DNA of 64,000 nt from Lodderomyces elongisporus. Taxonomy: Eukaryota; Ascomycota; Pichiomycetes; Serinales; Debaryomycetaceae. The translations under genes were made by a program, and so were the position numbers. The stretch spans positions 2,356,001 to 2,420,000 of the forward strand of contig NC_083674.1 of the NCBI RefSeq assembly GCF_030384665.1. Reading direction: 5' to 3'. Shown piece after piece: positions 54,049 through 63,440 of this stretch (position 1 is the first letter of the stretch; every line of letters begins with the position of its first letter). The notes below the pieces were generated by a model. The model was not told the origin of the DNA, made no database searches, and saw nothing but the letters and a program-made list of their open reading frames with translations.

Positions 54049-54630
54049 TAAAAACCAGATGTATCCTAAAGAAGCTGGTCAAGGTTAATCGTTGTTTTTG
54101 CACTTTGTCTTTCTTCGGCGTTTGATGTGAGTTTACTCAATTTTTTTATTTATTTTTATTTCTAGTTGATTTTCTTTTCGTTTCTGTGCGTTCCTTTTTC
54201 AGAGATTTTGTAGTACCTTTTGTTTTTTTGTATGTATCTGGAAAATACCCCAGATTTCATGAAGTCACGCGATATATCGCAAATGAACAGTACACATTCA
54301 CATTGGATCTTACGAGCTTTTTTACAAACAGCTAGAAAGTAAACACCAGGGTGGACGATACGTGCTACTCAATTATATACATGATTATCCCAAAGTCGAA
54401 ATCTAATGAAAATAATAAAAAAAAGAGAGAAAGAAAGAGAAAGAAAGAAAGAACCAAACTTGCTTCAACCATATATATGTATATTTGTATATGTAAATTT
54501 AATTATTTGTACGTACGTATGTATGTATGTATGTATGTATGCTCCGCTTGCTCAACATATTGTAACACCTCACTATAGTTATCACAACTCTCCAGTGACT
54601 CCTCAGTAACCCTCTCTGTAAATTTTATAA
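54049..54630. other. Spacer between the Ish1-like gene and histone H2A
   Basis: Promoter side of the Ish1-like gene and 3' side of H2A. Contains a purine-rich stretch (~54410-54455) and a GTAT microsatellite (54511-54541). No gene found. Confidence 0.5.
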
Positions 54631-55020
54631 TCAAACGGCTGCCTTTCCGGATTTTTTTGGCAACAAGTTCTGGTGAATGTAGGGCATAACACCACCTTGC
54701 GCAATCGTGACCTGACCCAATAGCTTGTTTAGCTCTTCGTCATTCCTAATTGCTAACTGCAAATGTCTGGGAATGATTCTGGACTTCTTATTGTCTCTAG
54801 CGGCATTTCCTGCTAATTCCAAAATCTCCGCTGTCAAATACTCTAAAACAGAAGCCAAATAAACTGGTGCACTTGATCCGATCCTCTGCGCATAATTCCC
54901 GTTTCTCAAAAACCGATGAACTCTTCCAACTGGAAACGTCAAGCCTGCTTTAGAAGATCTGCTGTTTGAGGCTCCTTGAGCAACAGCGGCAACACCGCTC
55001 TTACCCTTACCACCAGTCAT
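54631..55020 (-). CDS. Histone H2A, form lacking the C-terminal SQE motif
   Basis: 129 aa, a complete H2A core: [33 protein letters not shown], the [21 protein letters not shown] helix and [17 protein letters not shown]. It is canonical H2A rather than H2A.Z (NYAQRIG and [10 protein letters not shown], not the Z-type loops). The tail ends PKKSGKAAV and stops, so the ASQEL end phosphorylated by Mec1/Tel1 in yeast H2A is missing. The serine in PKKSGK, which aligns with the Bub1 site, is kept. Unusual residues are Phe in VHRFLR, Ser in IGSSAP, and MPY where LPN is usual. Downstream sequence offers no evident exon with SQE. No H2B gene lies beside it in the window, although yeast H2A genes are usually paired divergently with H2B. 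It is likely one of several H2A genes. Confidence 0.93.
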   Translation of the reverse strand: MTGGKGKSGVAAVAQGASNSRSSKAGLTFPVGRVHRFLRNGNYAQRIGSSAPVYLASVLEYLTAEILELAGNAARDNKKSRIIPRHLQLAIRNDEELNKLLGQVTIAQGGVMPYIHQNLLPKKSGKAAV

Positions 55021-55502
55021 TTCTTGGATGTCAAAAAGTTACCAAAAAAGAATATACAAAAAAAGAGAATAAAAAAAAAGGAGCAAATGATAGAGAGAAG
55101 AAGAAAAAGATAATAAAGAAGAAAAAGATAATAAAAAAGACAAAGTTTGTGATGAAGTAGAAGGAGTACCTGTATTTATAAAATACTAGTTTTGCAACCA
55201 AATTGAAATGTTTCATCACTCATAATGCAAAAAATATTTTTTTCTTAAAAAAAAAAAAACAGAAAAAAAAAGAGAAAAAAAATTGAACAAATCCAAGAAC
55301 ACTATCTACTCTTTAGCTACAAGGCGCGTTTTCCTTTGCGTACACGTTCGCGTTTATGCTCGTGTAATAATATAGATATCGAAGTACTATAGCTCGTTAT
55401 CAGGAAATTGCTTTTGTTCGTCTTTTGTCATTCACAGTTGAGTTTTATGTAGTGTTTCCTTCTCTTCTTGGTTAACAATCATTGATATCTTGAGCACTAC
55501 GA
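55021..55502. other. H2A promoter / RasGEF 3' region
   Basis: Holds the H2A TATA box and long A-rich tracts (55070-55140, 55232-55285). The right part is the 3' untranslated side of the Ras exchange factor gene. No further gene was seen. Confidence 0.5.
55173..55180 (-). promoter_or_regulatory. TATA box of the H2A gene
   Basis: TATAAATA on the minus strand about 155 bp before the H2A ATG, within A/T-rich promoter sequence. Confidence 0.6.
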
Positions 55503-58500
55503 TTAGGAAGCCCTCAAGTTCTTGAAAGCGGTTGTTGTAGAGTTCGAGCTCAAGTTTGAGTTCGAGTTCTGCTCTCGAGGTTCCAATTGCAATGATATTT
55601 GATATTGCTCGTCAATAGATGGACATTGCGCGAACCACAGATCTAAAAATCGCTGGATCTCAAAAACCTCAAGAAAGTTGTAGCCAGCATTCTTGAATCT
55701 ATCAATCCCTGACACAATTTCTGAAGTTTTTGCTCTTTTGGCAAAGTTGATCATTCGAGTTCTGTTGAGCAAAAAGTCAGGGTTACCATGGTATACAAAT
55801 GTCAAGTCCGACAAGTAGACTCCAAAAAACGGAACACATGGCTCAGAACCAATAAACTTTAATACGTCACGATACTCATTGAAATTCCTGGTTGAATTCA
55901 TTAGCTTGTTCATGTTTTTCAAGTGAGCCAATGATTCTGGACTAGCGAAACTCCATGTCTTGTGCAATCTATGGATTGGCGACGAGTAAAGTGCCGATAT
56001 AATTGCAGTCATCGACGAAAAATTGTTGTATTGGCGACATTTCTCTGCAACCTGTATAAAATAACGAATGGTTTGTATTCTCTTTTTTGGCTCGGCTTTC
56101 CGCAATATCATATACGCAACAAAATTTGTCAATTGATTGGAAGCCTTGATGAAATTTGTAATGGTTTCGGTACTCTCTGTGAGACCAGATTTCTTACCCC
56201 AGACTTTTGCAAGGCAGGCATACTTTGAAATTTGGCAATAGATGCGAAACTCTCGTAAAGTTAATTGACGTGCTAGCTCCACATAATCAATATCCATAAG
56301 CTTTGTCTTTTTGGTGATCAGTGAACCTTTCGTTAGAGGAGCAGGTGGTTTGGTATTGGGGATTACTGGCTTCCGTTCAGTATACTGCATTTCTCCGGCA
56401 AGCAACCTACGCAAGTCGGCTGCTAATAACCTACCAATGGAATAGGATTGCACTGCAGCACTCTCGGCAAACGCTAACCACCTTTTCAAAATAGACTCGT
56501 TATAGTATGAAGGTGACCAGTTTTTCTCGACAAGCAATTTCATAATGTTCATAACTCTCAAGCGAATCGGGCTTTGCTTTCGTGATATCCAAGTGTTGTA
56601 CTCTTCGAAGCTTAAACCTTCGGGAGGCCCAACGTCAAACCGCACTATAAGAAGCATGATCAACTCCCCCAATGACATCATCGTAGAAAAAGTTAACAAG
56701 AAATTGGCATTGAAATTACTATCAAACAAATCGTGGTGTGTCAAGTGACAAATTAAAGCCTCCTTAGTACCTCCTTTAATGTTTCCCTTTGCATCGAGTA
56801 AAAGATCCTGTTCTTCATCCCCTTCCAAATACCATGGTAGTTCCTCTGTCATTTTCTGGGCTCCGCTATAGTAGGAATGGTCTTCCGTCTTCTCCATTTG
56901 AGCGGTGTGGTTCCGCTCCAATAACAATAACTGAACATCAAAATTATCTTGCATCACTCTCGATGCATAGTTTATGATGGTTTCTCGCTCATCAATAAGT
57001 TTCAGAGTCAACTCTTCTGCCGTTTGACAATATCTAATCGCCTCGTTCAAACACTCAGATAATACACCCAGCTCAGATGTATTCGAGGTCTCAAGAAGGA
57101 CATTTGTCAAAAGCATGGCTGTTTTCTCGATATAATTTTTCATGATATCTTTATCGTAAAACAAAGTTTTATTGTCTTTCTTGCATTCAAAGAACCTTGA
57201 GCCTTCAATTGTTAAAAACTGCGTGGCCATAACAATTTTCAGAATATTGTCATGAAATTGTTGTTTCAATTGGAAAAACTCAAGAACAGTTGGGTGGTCA
57301 AATGTGAAATTGTTATTGAAATCGTCGGATTCTTGTATCCTTATATTTTGCAAAGTATCAGTCATTTGCAAAACGTCACCTTCATTTCCTACTCCACTAG
57401 CAGTTGCGGCAGTTGCGGCAGTTGCAGCGGTTGCCACAGTAGCATCAGAATCGGAGCCATTATTCCGCACTAAGCAAAATACAGTAAAGTCGAATGACTC
57501 CATCACATCAATCATGGAACTGGCATGATGAAGAAATCTATACATCAATCGTAATACTTGCGTGCTCATTTCTTCGCCTGCATTATCTGGAACTTCTGCT
57601 TGGTAATCAAAAGAGAGAATCTTAATAGCTTCGTTGGCCAAAAGAATAATTTCCTCCAGGCACTGGTATATTGTTTCGTAAACCTGGTGATCAATCACTA
57701 CTTTCGAATGGTGTCGATTTTTGAGGTCGTCTCCACTAGCGTTTAGAAAAGTATTTTTTGAACTAAAAAATGGATTGCACCAGTTCCCTCCATTAAACTC
57801 ATCAGAAAGAAATCTAGGAAATATCTGCGGAAGAATGTTTGATCTTTCTTGACCCTCGTCGTCTGAAACATCGGAAGAGTCATAATCTTGTACCTTAACC
57901 ATTTTTCCCGATGTAATTTTTAAAAACACTTGTATCATCGCCTCAGCATTACTCCTCAAAGTTTCTATTGCACGTAAAGCTCTAATTTTAAATTTTGTTT
58001 GTAATTGCTCGGTACTCTTCAGTAGCTCCTGTGGGTCCATACCATTCGGCCTAATTTGTTTTTCTTTCTCCATATTGTCCTTCTTCTGCATGCCGTTGTC
58101 GTCGTAGTCGTAGTCGTTAGTGTCATTGTTGTTGTCGTGGTGGTGAATATTATGGCGATGGTGGCCACTAAATAAAAGTGAACCGTTCATTTGTATTTGC
58201 GAAAAAGAGTCACAGACTTTGACTAGTTTCCGTCTGATAATCTTCTCATGTTTATGATTGACATAATCTGCTTGATCTAGTCTTGCTGCTGCGCATAGCA
58301 CCACCAACAACTTGTTCAACCTCGACATGTGAGTATCGTACCATTGTCGGTTCGCAATTTCAAAGGATTTGTTTATCAAATCGAGAATGTAGTTTAATTG
58401 TTCCTGCAAACTAGTCCACTGAGCAATGTCGGAAGCATGATTATAAAACAAGTTTTTCATAGCAAAAAATGGTCGACTAAACTGATGATAAGACGAAACG

Positions 58501-59681
58501 CTGCTTTGAGAGCTCACAGACGACTGTGATCCTCTTTTCATAGATTCAAATGATGCATTTGAAGAGCCTTCTCGTTGTCCAAGAACATTCTCTGAGGTTT
58601 GAACACCGCTGAGCTGGTATATTGTACTATCGGTAATGATATTCACTTTTGGAAAGGACAACTTGAGTGGGCAGAAATCTGGATCGAACGAAACTGTTGG
58701 TGTGGATTCACAAAAGACATTTAACTCGTCGCAATAGAACAGAAGGTCACCTTTGGTGGTGTACCTCGGGATCCATGTAACCGTTTTACCAGTTTTTCGT
58801 CGATATTCCTCGGCTAGTAAACCTGCTTCCTCGACATCGGTAAAATTCACCTCACTATTACTGCTACCACCGTTGTCTCCACCACTACCATCAATACCGT
58901 TTCCACTGGCACTACTGGCATAATCACTAACTCGAGCAAGTTCAGTTGCTCTTGGTTCACCATCCATTGAGTCTTTCTCGAACTGGAGTTCTTGCTCAGA
59001 ATTCAAACTCGAATAATGGCGGGTTGGTGGTGGCTCTGGAAGACTTAGTGATTGAGAGTATTTATGGTTAGAAAGTCTAGAATCATACCCAGGCACAGCC
59101 AACAGATCCAAATTTTCCAGGCTTTTCATAGATGGTTCCGTTTCGCTTGAAGAAGGTTGCTTTGGTTTCTTTGATGTCGTTATTGCATTTGTCGATTCTG
59201 GTGGCTGGCTCGTTTCTGAACTTGCAAAACTGACAACTGAATTCTTCCTACTAGTGTTCAGTGGAGTCGATTTTTCGCCGTCCTGGAGACTACGTTGCAA
59301 TAGATTTGTAAATGATGGGATGAGCACATTGGCGGCGGTGTTTGCTGCTGTCAAGGAGTCTAACTCCTTGTTATCCTTTAGTTTCTTTAAAACGGGTTGC
59401 ACATAATTGACAGAGCGTACATAGCTGTGAGGGAACCAGCCCCTATAAAGCCGACCCGTGTTTTCAATAATGACACCATCCCACCATCCAGATGCAGATT
59501 TGGCCAATACATGTATGGTGTCACCTAAAGTCAATGATAAGTGAGAAGAATTGGTCCCCGAAAAATCATACAAAGCAATCACTGTGTCAACAGACTTGAG
59601 CTTATCCAATGGGTTAGATTTGTAATTCGATGGAATTGCATCGGGTGCAATCTCCTCTGGCAATCCCAGTTTCAAAACCAT
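55503..59681 (-). CDS. CDC25: Ras guanine nucleotide exchange factor, Cdc25 family
   Basis: 1392 aa from the ATG at 59681 (MVLKLGLPEE). The frame extends 51 codons further up through low-complexity sequence that overlaps the TATA region, so the downstream start is chosen. An SH3 domain at ~33-96 (ALYDFSGT...LSLTLGDTI...GWWDG...RGWFPHSYV) is followed by long Ser/Asn-rich linkers. A RasGEF N-terminal module begins near 980 (HDLFDSNFNANFLLTF). The catalytic RasGEF domain (~1130-1365) has SKYACLAKVWG, SALYSSPIHRLHKTW and PFFGVYLSDLTFVYHGNPDF. It activates Ras at membranes and so drives adenylate cyclase/PKA signalling in yeasts. SH3 plus RasGEF identifies the Cdc25/Csc25 branch. Divergent from VPS26 across 698 bp. 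Confidence 0.96.
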   Translation of the reverse strand: MVLKLGLPEEIAPDAIPSNYKSNPLDKLKSVDTVIALYDFSGTNSSHLSLTLGDTIHVLAKSASGWWDGVIIENTGRLYRGWFPHSYVRSVNYVQPVLKKLKDNKELDSLTAANTAANVLIPSFTNLLQRSLQDGEKSTPLNTSRKNSVVSFASSETSQPPESTNAITTSKKPKQPSSSETEPSMKSLENLDLLAVPGYDSRLSNHKYSQSLSLPEPPPTRHYSSLNSEQELQFEKDSMDGEPRATELARVSDYASSASGNGIDGSGGDNGGSSNSEVNFTDVEEAGLLAEEYRRKTGKTVTWIPRYTTKGDLLFYCDELNVFCESTPTVSFDPDFCPLKLSFPKVNIITDSTIYQLSGVQTSENVLGQREGSSNASFESMKRGSQSSVSSQSSVSSYHQFSRPFFAMKNLFYNHASDIAQWTSLQEQLNYILDLINKSFEIANRQWYDTHMSRLNKLLVVLCAAARLDQADYVNHKHEKIIRRKLVKVCDSFSQIQMNGSLLFSGHHRHNIHHHDNNNDTNDYDYDDNGMQKKDNMEKEKQIRPNGMDPQELLKSTEQLQTKFKIRALRAIETLRSNAEAMIQVFLKITSGKMVKVQDYDSSDVSDDEGQERSNILPQIFPRFLSDEFNGGNWCNPFFSSKNTFLNASGDDLKNRHHSKVVIDHQVYETIYQCLEEIILLANEAIKILSFDYQAEVPDNAGEEMSTQVLRLMYRFLHHASSMIDVMESFDFTVFCLVRNNGSDSDATVATAATAATAATASGVGNEGDVLQMTDTLQNIRIQESDDFNNNFTFDHPTVLEFFQLKQQFHDNILKIVMATQFLTIEGSRFFECKKDNKTLFYDKDIMKNYIEKTAMLLTNVLLETSNTSELGVLSECLNEAIRYCQTAEELTLKLIDERETIINYASRVMQDNFDVQLLLLERNHTAQMEKTEDHSYYSGAQKMTEELPWYLEGDEEQDLLLDAKGNIKGGTKEALICHLTHHDLFDSNFNANFLLTFSTMMSLGELIMLLIVRFDVGPPEGLSFEEYNTWISRKQSPIRLRVMNIMKLLVEKNWSPSYYNESILKRWLAFAESAAVQSYSIGRLLAADLRRLLAGEMQYTERKPVIPNTKPPAPLTKGSLITKKTKLMDIDYVELARQLTLREFRIYCQISKYACLAKVWGKKSGLTESTETITNFIKASNQLTNFVAYMILRKAEPKKRIQTIRYFIQVAEKCRQYNNFSSMTAIISALYSSPIHRLHKTWSFASPESLAHLKNMNKLMNSTRNFNEYRDVLKFIGSEPCVPFFGVYLSDLTFVYHGNPDFLLNRTRMINFAKRAKTSEIVSGIDRFKNAGYNFLEVFEIQRFLDLWFAQCPSIDEQYQISLQLEPREQNSNSNLSSNSTTTAFKNLRAS

Positions 59682-60173
59682 TGTACAGTTCTGAGGAGGA
59701 TGTGCGGTGGAAAGGGGGGGTGGACAAAGATGGGATAGAAACAAGAAAGATAATGGAGTGCAAATGGAGTGCAAATGGGGTGGGGGGAAGTTTATATTCG
59801 GGGTGTGAAAAGTTGTTAGTCTAATTAATTCCAAACAAGACTTGACAGAGGTGTGTTCATAATACTGTGGTACTTGTTCAATCTATGAAAAGTTGTTAAA
59901 TTCTCTTTTCGGAGTAAAATTGGTGTGAGTCCTGGTTTCTCTGTATTCTTCACTGTGTTTTATTTTTAAAAAATGTATATACTTTTTTTTTTAGTTTGTT
60001 TTGTAACTGTAAAGTAGGAAAAGGTAGATGTCGGTGGAGTAATAAAATCATCAATTCATTTTTTTTTGTGTCAGAATTAATATTGACCAAAGAAGATGAG
60101 ACAGTGAAAGCGAGAAAAAGGGAGAGAAAGAGAGTGTGTGAAAGAAAAAGAGGGAGAGAAAAAAAAGAGGCAC

Positions 60174-60213
<40 letters not shown>

Positions 60214-60379
60214 GCACAACAAACGTATCCACTTTGCCCACCAAGACTCCCCCCTCCTCTTTGCAATTGCTACTTGCAAAGAATAAACTTCAAACCTCAT
60301 CAATTAGGATCCACGCTCAAGTAAACGGAACACGGTAATAGTATAGATATAAAAGACTCATTTGGAAAGGAAACCTACA
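59682..60379. promoter_or_regulatory. Divergent promoter of the RasGEF and VPS26 genes
   Basis: TATAAA on the minus strand at 59791-59796 lies ~110 bp before the RasGEF ATG. A purine-rich tract (60100-60168) and a CA microsatellite (60177-60209) lie upstream of VPS26, with TATAAAAG at about 60348-60355, 25-32 bp before its ATG. Open frames through the CA/GA tracts on both strands are repeat shadows. Confidence 0.55.
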
Positions 60380-61363
60380 ATGTCCTTATTTTTCAAAGCA
60401 CCAATTGAAATTGAGATTCGACTAGATAACGAGGAAGTTAGGAAGCACACGGAGGTGAAGACACCACATGGAAGGATTGAACGTATCCCTATATTCAAAG
60501 ATGGAGAGTCTGTGAAAGGTGTGGTGACGCTCCGTACAAAAGAAGGGAAAAAAGTTGAGCACCTTGGTGTGAGGATCCAACTTTTGGGACGAATCGAGAC
60601 TAATATTGATGGCTTGGTGTCCTTGGACTTTTTATCGCTAGCCACAGAGCTTGCGGCACCGGGACAATTAATACGTCCAGAGTCATACCCATTTGAGTTT
60701 AAAAATGTTGAGAAACAATATGAAAGTTATAGAGGGAAAAATGCTAAGTTGCGGTATTACTTGAAGGTAACAATGTTACGTAAGTCGAGTTCGGAGATTA
60801 CAAGAGAAAAGGAGATGTGGGTATATCAATACCATCAACGCAAATTGATGGACAATAGTACTAATACTGTTGACAATATCAACAACCAATTGAGTAATAC
60901 TCAGAGTGAAGCTGGTCTTCAATCAACGCCACGAAGAGGTAAAGGGGCACATAGTGTGAAGATGGATGTGGGAATCGAGGACTGTCTACACATTGAGTTT
61001 GAGTATTCGAAGTCGAGGTTTTCCTTGAAAGATGTCATTATAGGGAGGATATACTTTTTACTAGTAAGGCTCAAAATCAAGCATATGGAACTTTCGTTGA
61101 TCAAACGGGAGCTGGTTGGGTCTCCTCCGAATCAAGTGACTGATAGCGAGACTGTTGTCAGGTTTGAGATCATGGATGGTGCTCCCGTGAAAGGTGAGAC
61201 CATTCCCATTAGATTATTCCTCAGCGGCTATGACTTGTGTCCGACGTATAAGGACGTGAACAAGAGGTTTTCAGTGAGAACGTATCTTTCGCTAGTGCTT
61301 ATTGATGAGGATTCACGGCGGTATTTTAAACAAAGCGAGATATTCTTATACAGAGATCTGTAA
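60380..61363 (+). CDS. VPS26: Vps26, retromer cargo-recognition subunit
   Basis: 327 aa, normal length for Vps26 (yeast Pep8). The ATG at 60380 gives MSLFFKAPIEIEI; the frame upstream starts only at a TTG. The two arrestin-like lobes are present, with family blocks ESVKGVVTLRTKEGKKVEHLG-type (N lobe), DCLHIEFEYSKSRFSLKDVIIG, FEIMDGAPVKGETIPIRLFL and RRYFKQSEIFLYRD (C lobe). An insertion at ~160-195 (Asn/Ser-rich) lies between the lobes. Vps26 joins Vps35 and Vps29 in the retromer core and returns receptors from endosome to Golgi. Its only CTG codon follows IKRE, where animal Vps26 has Thr, in line with CUG read as Ser. Confidence 0.97.
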   Translation: MSLFFKAPIEIEIRLDNEEVRKHTEVKTPHGRIERIPIFKDGESVKGVVTLRTKEGKKVEHLGVRIQLLGRIETNIDGLVSLDFLSLATELAAPGQLIRPESYPFEFKNVEKQYESYRGKNAKLRYYLKVTMLRKSSSEITREKEMWVYQYHQRKLMDNSTNTVDNINNQLSNTQSEAGLQSTPRRGKGAHSVKMDVGIEDCLHIEFEYSKSRFSLKDVIIGRIYFLLVRLKIKHMELSLIKRELVGSPPNQVTDSETVVRFEIMDGAPVKGETIPIRLFLSGYDLCPTYKDVNKRFSVRTYLSLVLIDEDSRRYFKQSEIFLYRDL

Positions 61364-61392
61364 AAGTAAATCCTCGCATATATATATGTATG

Positions 61393-61423
<31 letters not shown>

Positions 61424-61871
61424 ATACATACATATATATTAGTGAGCCATTAGTAAAAAAATGAAGAAAAAAAGAATAGAAGGATTTTATAATTTTGAAA
61501 TAGAAAAAAAAAAGGCTGAAAAGCAACATTTTTTTACGCACGGAATAGGTGGAAAAGAGTAGAATTATACGTAGGGGTCTATATTATCGTAAAGTCATTA
61601 AACTAAAGTCTACGTCGTATACAAGATATTTAAAGAGCAGAGGCAAAAAAAAGGAAAAAAGAGAGAACGGGAGTTGGAAGGGGCGGGAGAAGGGTAGAAA
61701 GGGGAGTTGAGACAGTATAGAAAGCTGGATTTTGGGGAAGGGGTCCTTAGTCCTATTTTACTTCCCTCCTAATCTTTTTGTTTTCTTCTTCTTTTCTTTT
61801 TGTCTTCTTCTCATTATTATCATTGTTGTTATCCTAGAGTAATGATAATCATTATAACACAGGTTCCAGCA
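61364..61871. other. Convergent 3' spacer of VPS26 and the UNC-93-like gene
   Basis: AT-rich, with a TATC microsatellite (61393-61422) and long A/G tracts. No gene seen; probably holds both poly(A) sites. Confidence 0.5.
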
Positions 61872-63440
61872 TCAAATCTCCTCCTTATGTTCAACAGATG
61901 ATTTTTGAACTTCTATTTCATCCATTCCGACTATCTCGTCCATATCATCTGCTAATGCATTGGTGCTATCTTTAATTCTGAACCAAATCAAAGGCAATCC
62001 TAGCAAAAGAGATCCTTGGATCAATGCCCACGATGATGCAAACAAGTTCATGTAGGGCACCCTGAGAGCATCCAACCTCCATGCGATTGCTGCGCCCGCA
62101 GATTGAATACCTTTGTAGAAACCAGCGTATAATGCAACTTTTTTGGGGTTGTTTGACATGGCACCCAAGGTCCACAAGACGTATGTTTGAAAAATGGCAT
62201 CATAAAGACCATAAAAGATGTAAAGAAAGACAGGCCCGACATACCTCGACTCTTTAAAGTCCATGGGGGTAATTTGTGGAGGCGTGGCTTCGACTTCCTC
62301 ACGTGTAAACTCCAATTGAAACTTTAAACCACCACCCCAAATTGCGAGACCGGTAACAAACAAAATTACCCAGCCAATCTTTGCACGAACAGAACGACGG
62401 AAGCGTTTGAGGTCCAAGATGTAGCCCAAAATAATCGCACCAACCATCTGCGCAAGCCAATAAAGAAGTGAATTGAGCGATCTTGTTCTCAAGTTGAACA
62501 TACCATGGTTAACGTTGTTAAATTGATAGGTGTAGAACCAGTTGGAGGCAAAAAACATTGGGAATAAGAATAAAATGCTTGGTTCTTTAATGAGCAATTT
62601 GAACAACCCCATCAATTCCACCTTCCAATCTGGGTGTTTTTGAGTTATAACTCTTGAGCCGTCAGACTTCCAGACTTTTGAAGGTGCCAACATGAAAAGG
62701 GCAATAACAGAACCAACGCACATCAAAATTATAAAAGCAATGAAAGTACCATCGTTTGCCGCAGTAGTTTTATTTTCCATATTGTCGGCCAATGGAATAA
62801 TGGATCCAATGACTGCACCCAAGTTGAAGATGACCCAGAAAATCATGATGGCTTTGCCTTTATTTTCCTCGGTGGCATAACTCAAAACAACCATACCTTG
62901 GGCGGACCACAAGACGGCAGCGCATATACCCAACAAGGCACCTGCAAAGATGACAAATCCTTTATTTTCATTGTGGTTGAAAGACAATAAGGAGCCTGCG
63001 TAAAGGGCGTATCCAAGACCACCCATCACCAAAGAGGACCTAACACCGATGGTGTTACAAATGGTACCACCAAAGAATCCGATGGTTGCAAAAGTCGAGT
63101 ATAGAGCCACTGAGGCATTATCGGAGGTTTGCTTGTCACTAATGGAGGCACCAATACCAGTGAGTGCATTGTACATACCGGGTGTCATGAAGATAACAAA
63201 CGCAACCACCACGACTTGGGTCATGGCGTTTGAGTAACGAATTCGATGGCCCAAAATAGTGACGCCTTTATCGTACCAGTGACCGCTAGCTTCAATTTCT
63301 TCACTAGTGTGGTGTTTCACGACAATTTTTTCGTTATCGTCATTGTGTGTTGGAGGAGCCTCCAAGTCTTTGGATCCCAATCCTGATGAAGTGGATTTGA
63401 TGTCCAAGTTAGCACCAGTGGTTTTCTCTTCGTCTGACAT
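61872..63440 (-). CDS. UNC-93-like (DUF895) major facilitator-type membrane protein
   Basis: 522 aa. A hydrophilic N-tail of ~70 residues precedes about 11-12 hydrophobic segments, beginning at ~72 (AMTQVVVVAFVIFMTPGMYNAL). The early block VIFMTPGMYNALTGIG and the block VLWSAQGMVVLSYATEENKGKAI are typical of fungal UNC-93-like proteins. A central loop (~250-280) splits two six-helix halves. The C-terminal tail is acidic (DDMDEIVGMDEIE). In fungi these proteins are usually plasma or endomembrane proteins of unknown substrate; I infer a transporter role only from the fold. The start MSDEEKTTG is followed by a Ser/Thr/Asp-rich tail. Confidence 0.88.
   Translation of the reverse strand: MSDEEKTTGANLDIKSTSSGLGSKDLEAPPTHNDDNEKIVVKHHTSEEIEASGHWYDKGVTILGHRIRYSNAMTQVVVVAFVIFMTPGMYNALTGIGASISDKQTSDNASVALYSTFATIGFFGGTICNTIGVRSSLVMGGLGYALYAGSLLSFNHNENKGFVIFAGALLGICAAVLWSAQGMVVLSYATEENKGKAIMIFWVIFNLGAVIGSIIPLADNMENKTTAANDGTFIAFIILMCVGSVIALFMLAPSKVWKSDGSRVITQKHPDWKVELMGLFKLLIKEPSILFLFPMFFASNWFYTYQFNNVNHGMFNLRTRSLNSLLYWLAQMVGAIILGYILDLKRFRRSVRAKIGWVILFVTGLAIWGGGLKFQLEFTREEVEATPPQITPMDFKESRYVGPVFLYIFYGLYDAIFQTYVLWTLGAMSNNPKKVALYAGFYKGIQSAGAAIAWRLDALRVPYMNLFASSWALIQGSLLLGLPLIWFRIKDSTNALADDMDEIVGMDEIEVQKSSVEHKEEI

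Noticed and set aside
59682..59834. 51-codon N-terminal extension of the RasGEF
   Set aside because: Pro/Leu/His low-complexity sequence overlapping the TATA box; the downstream ATG gives a normal start.
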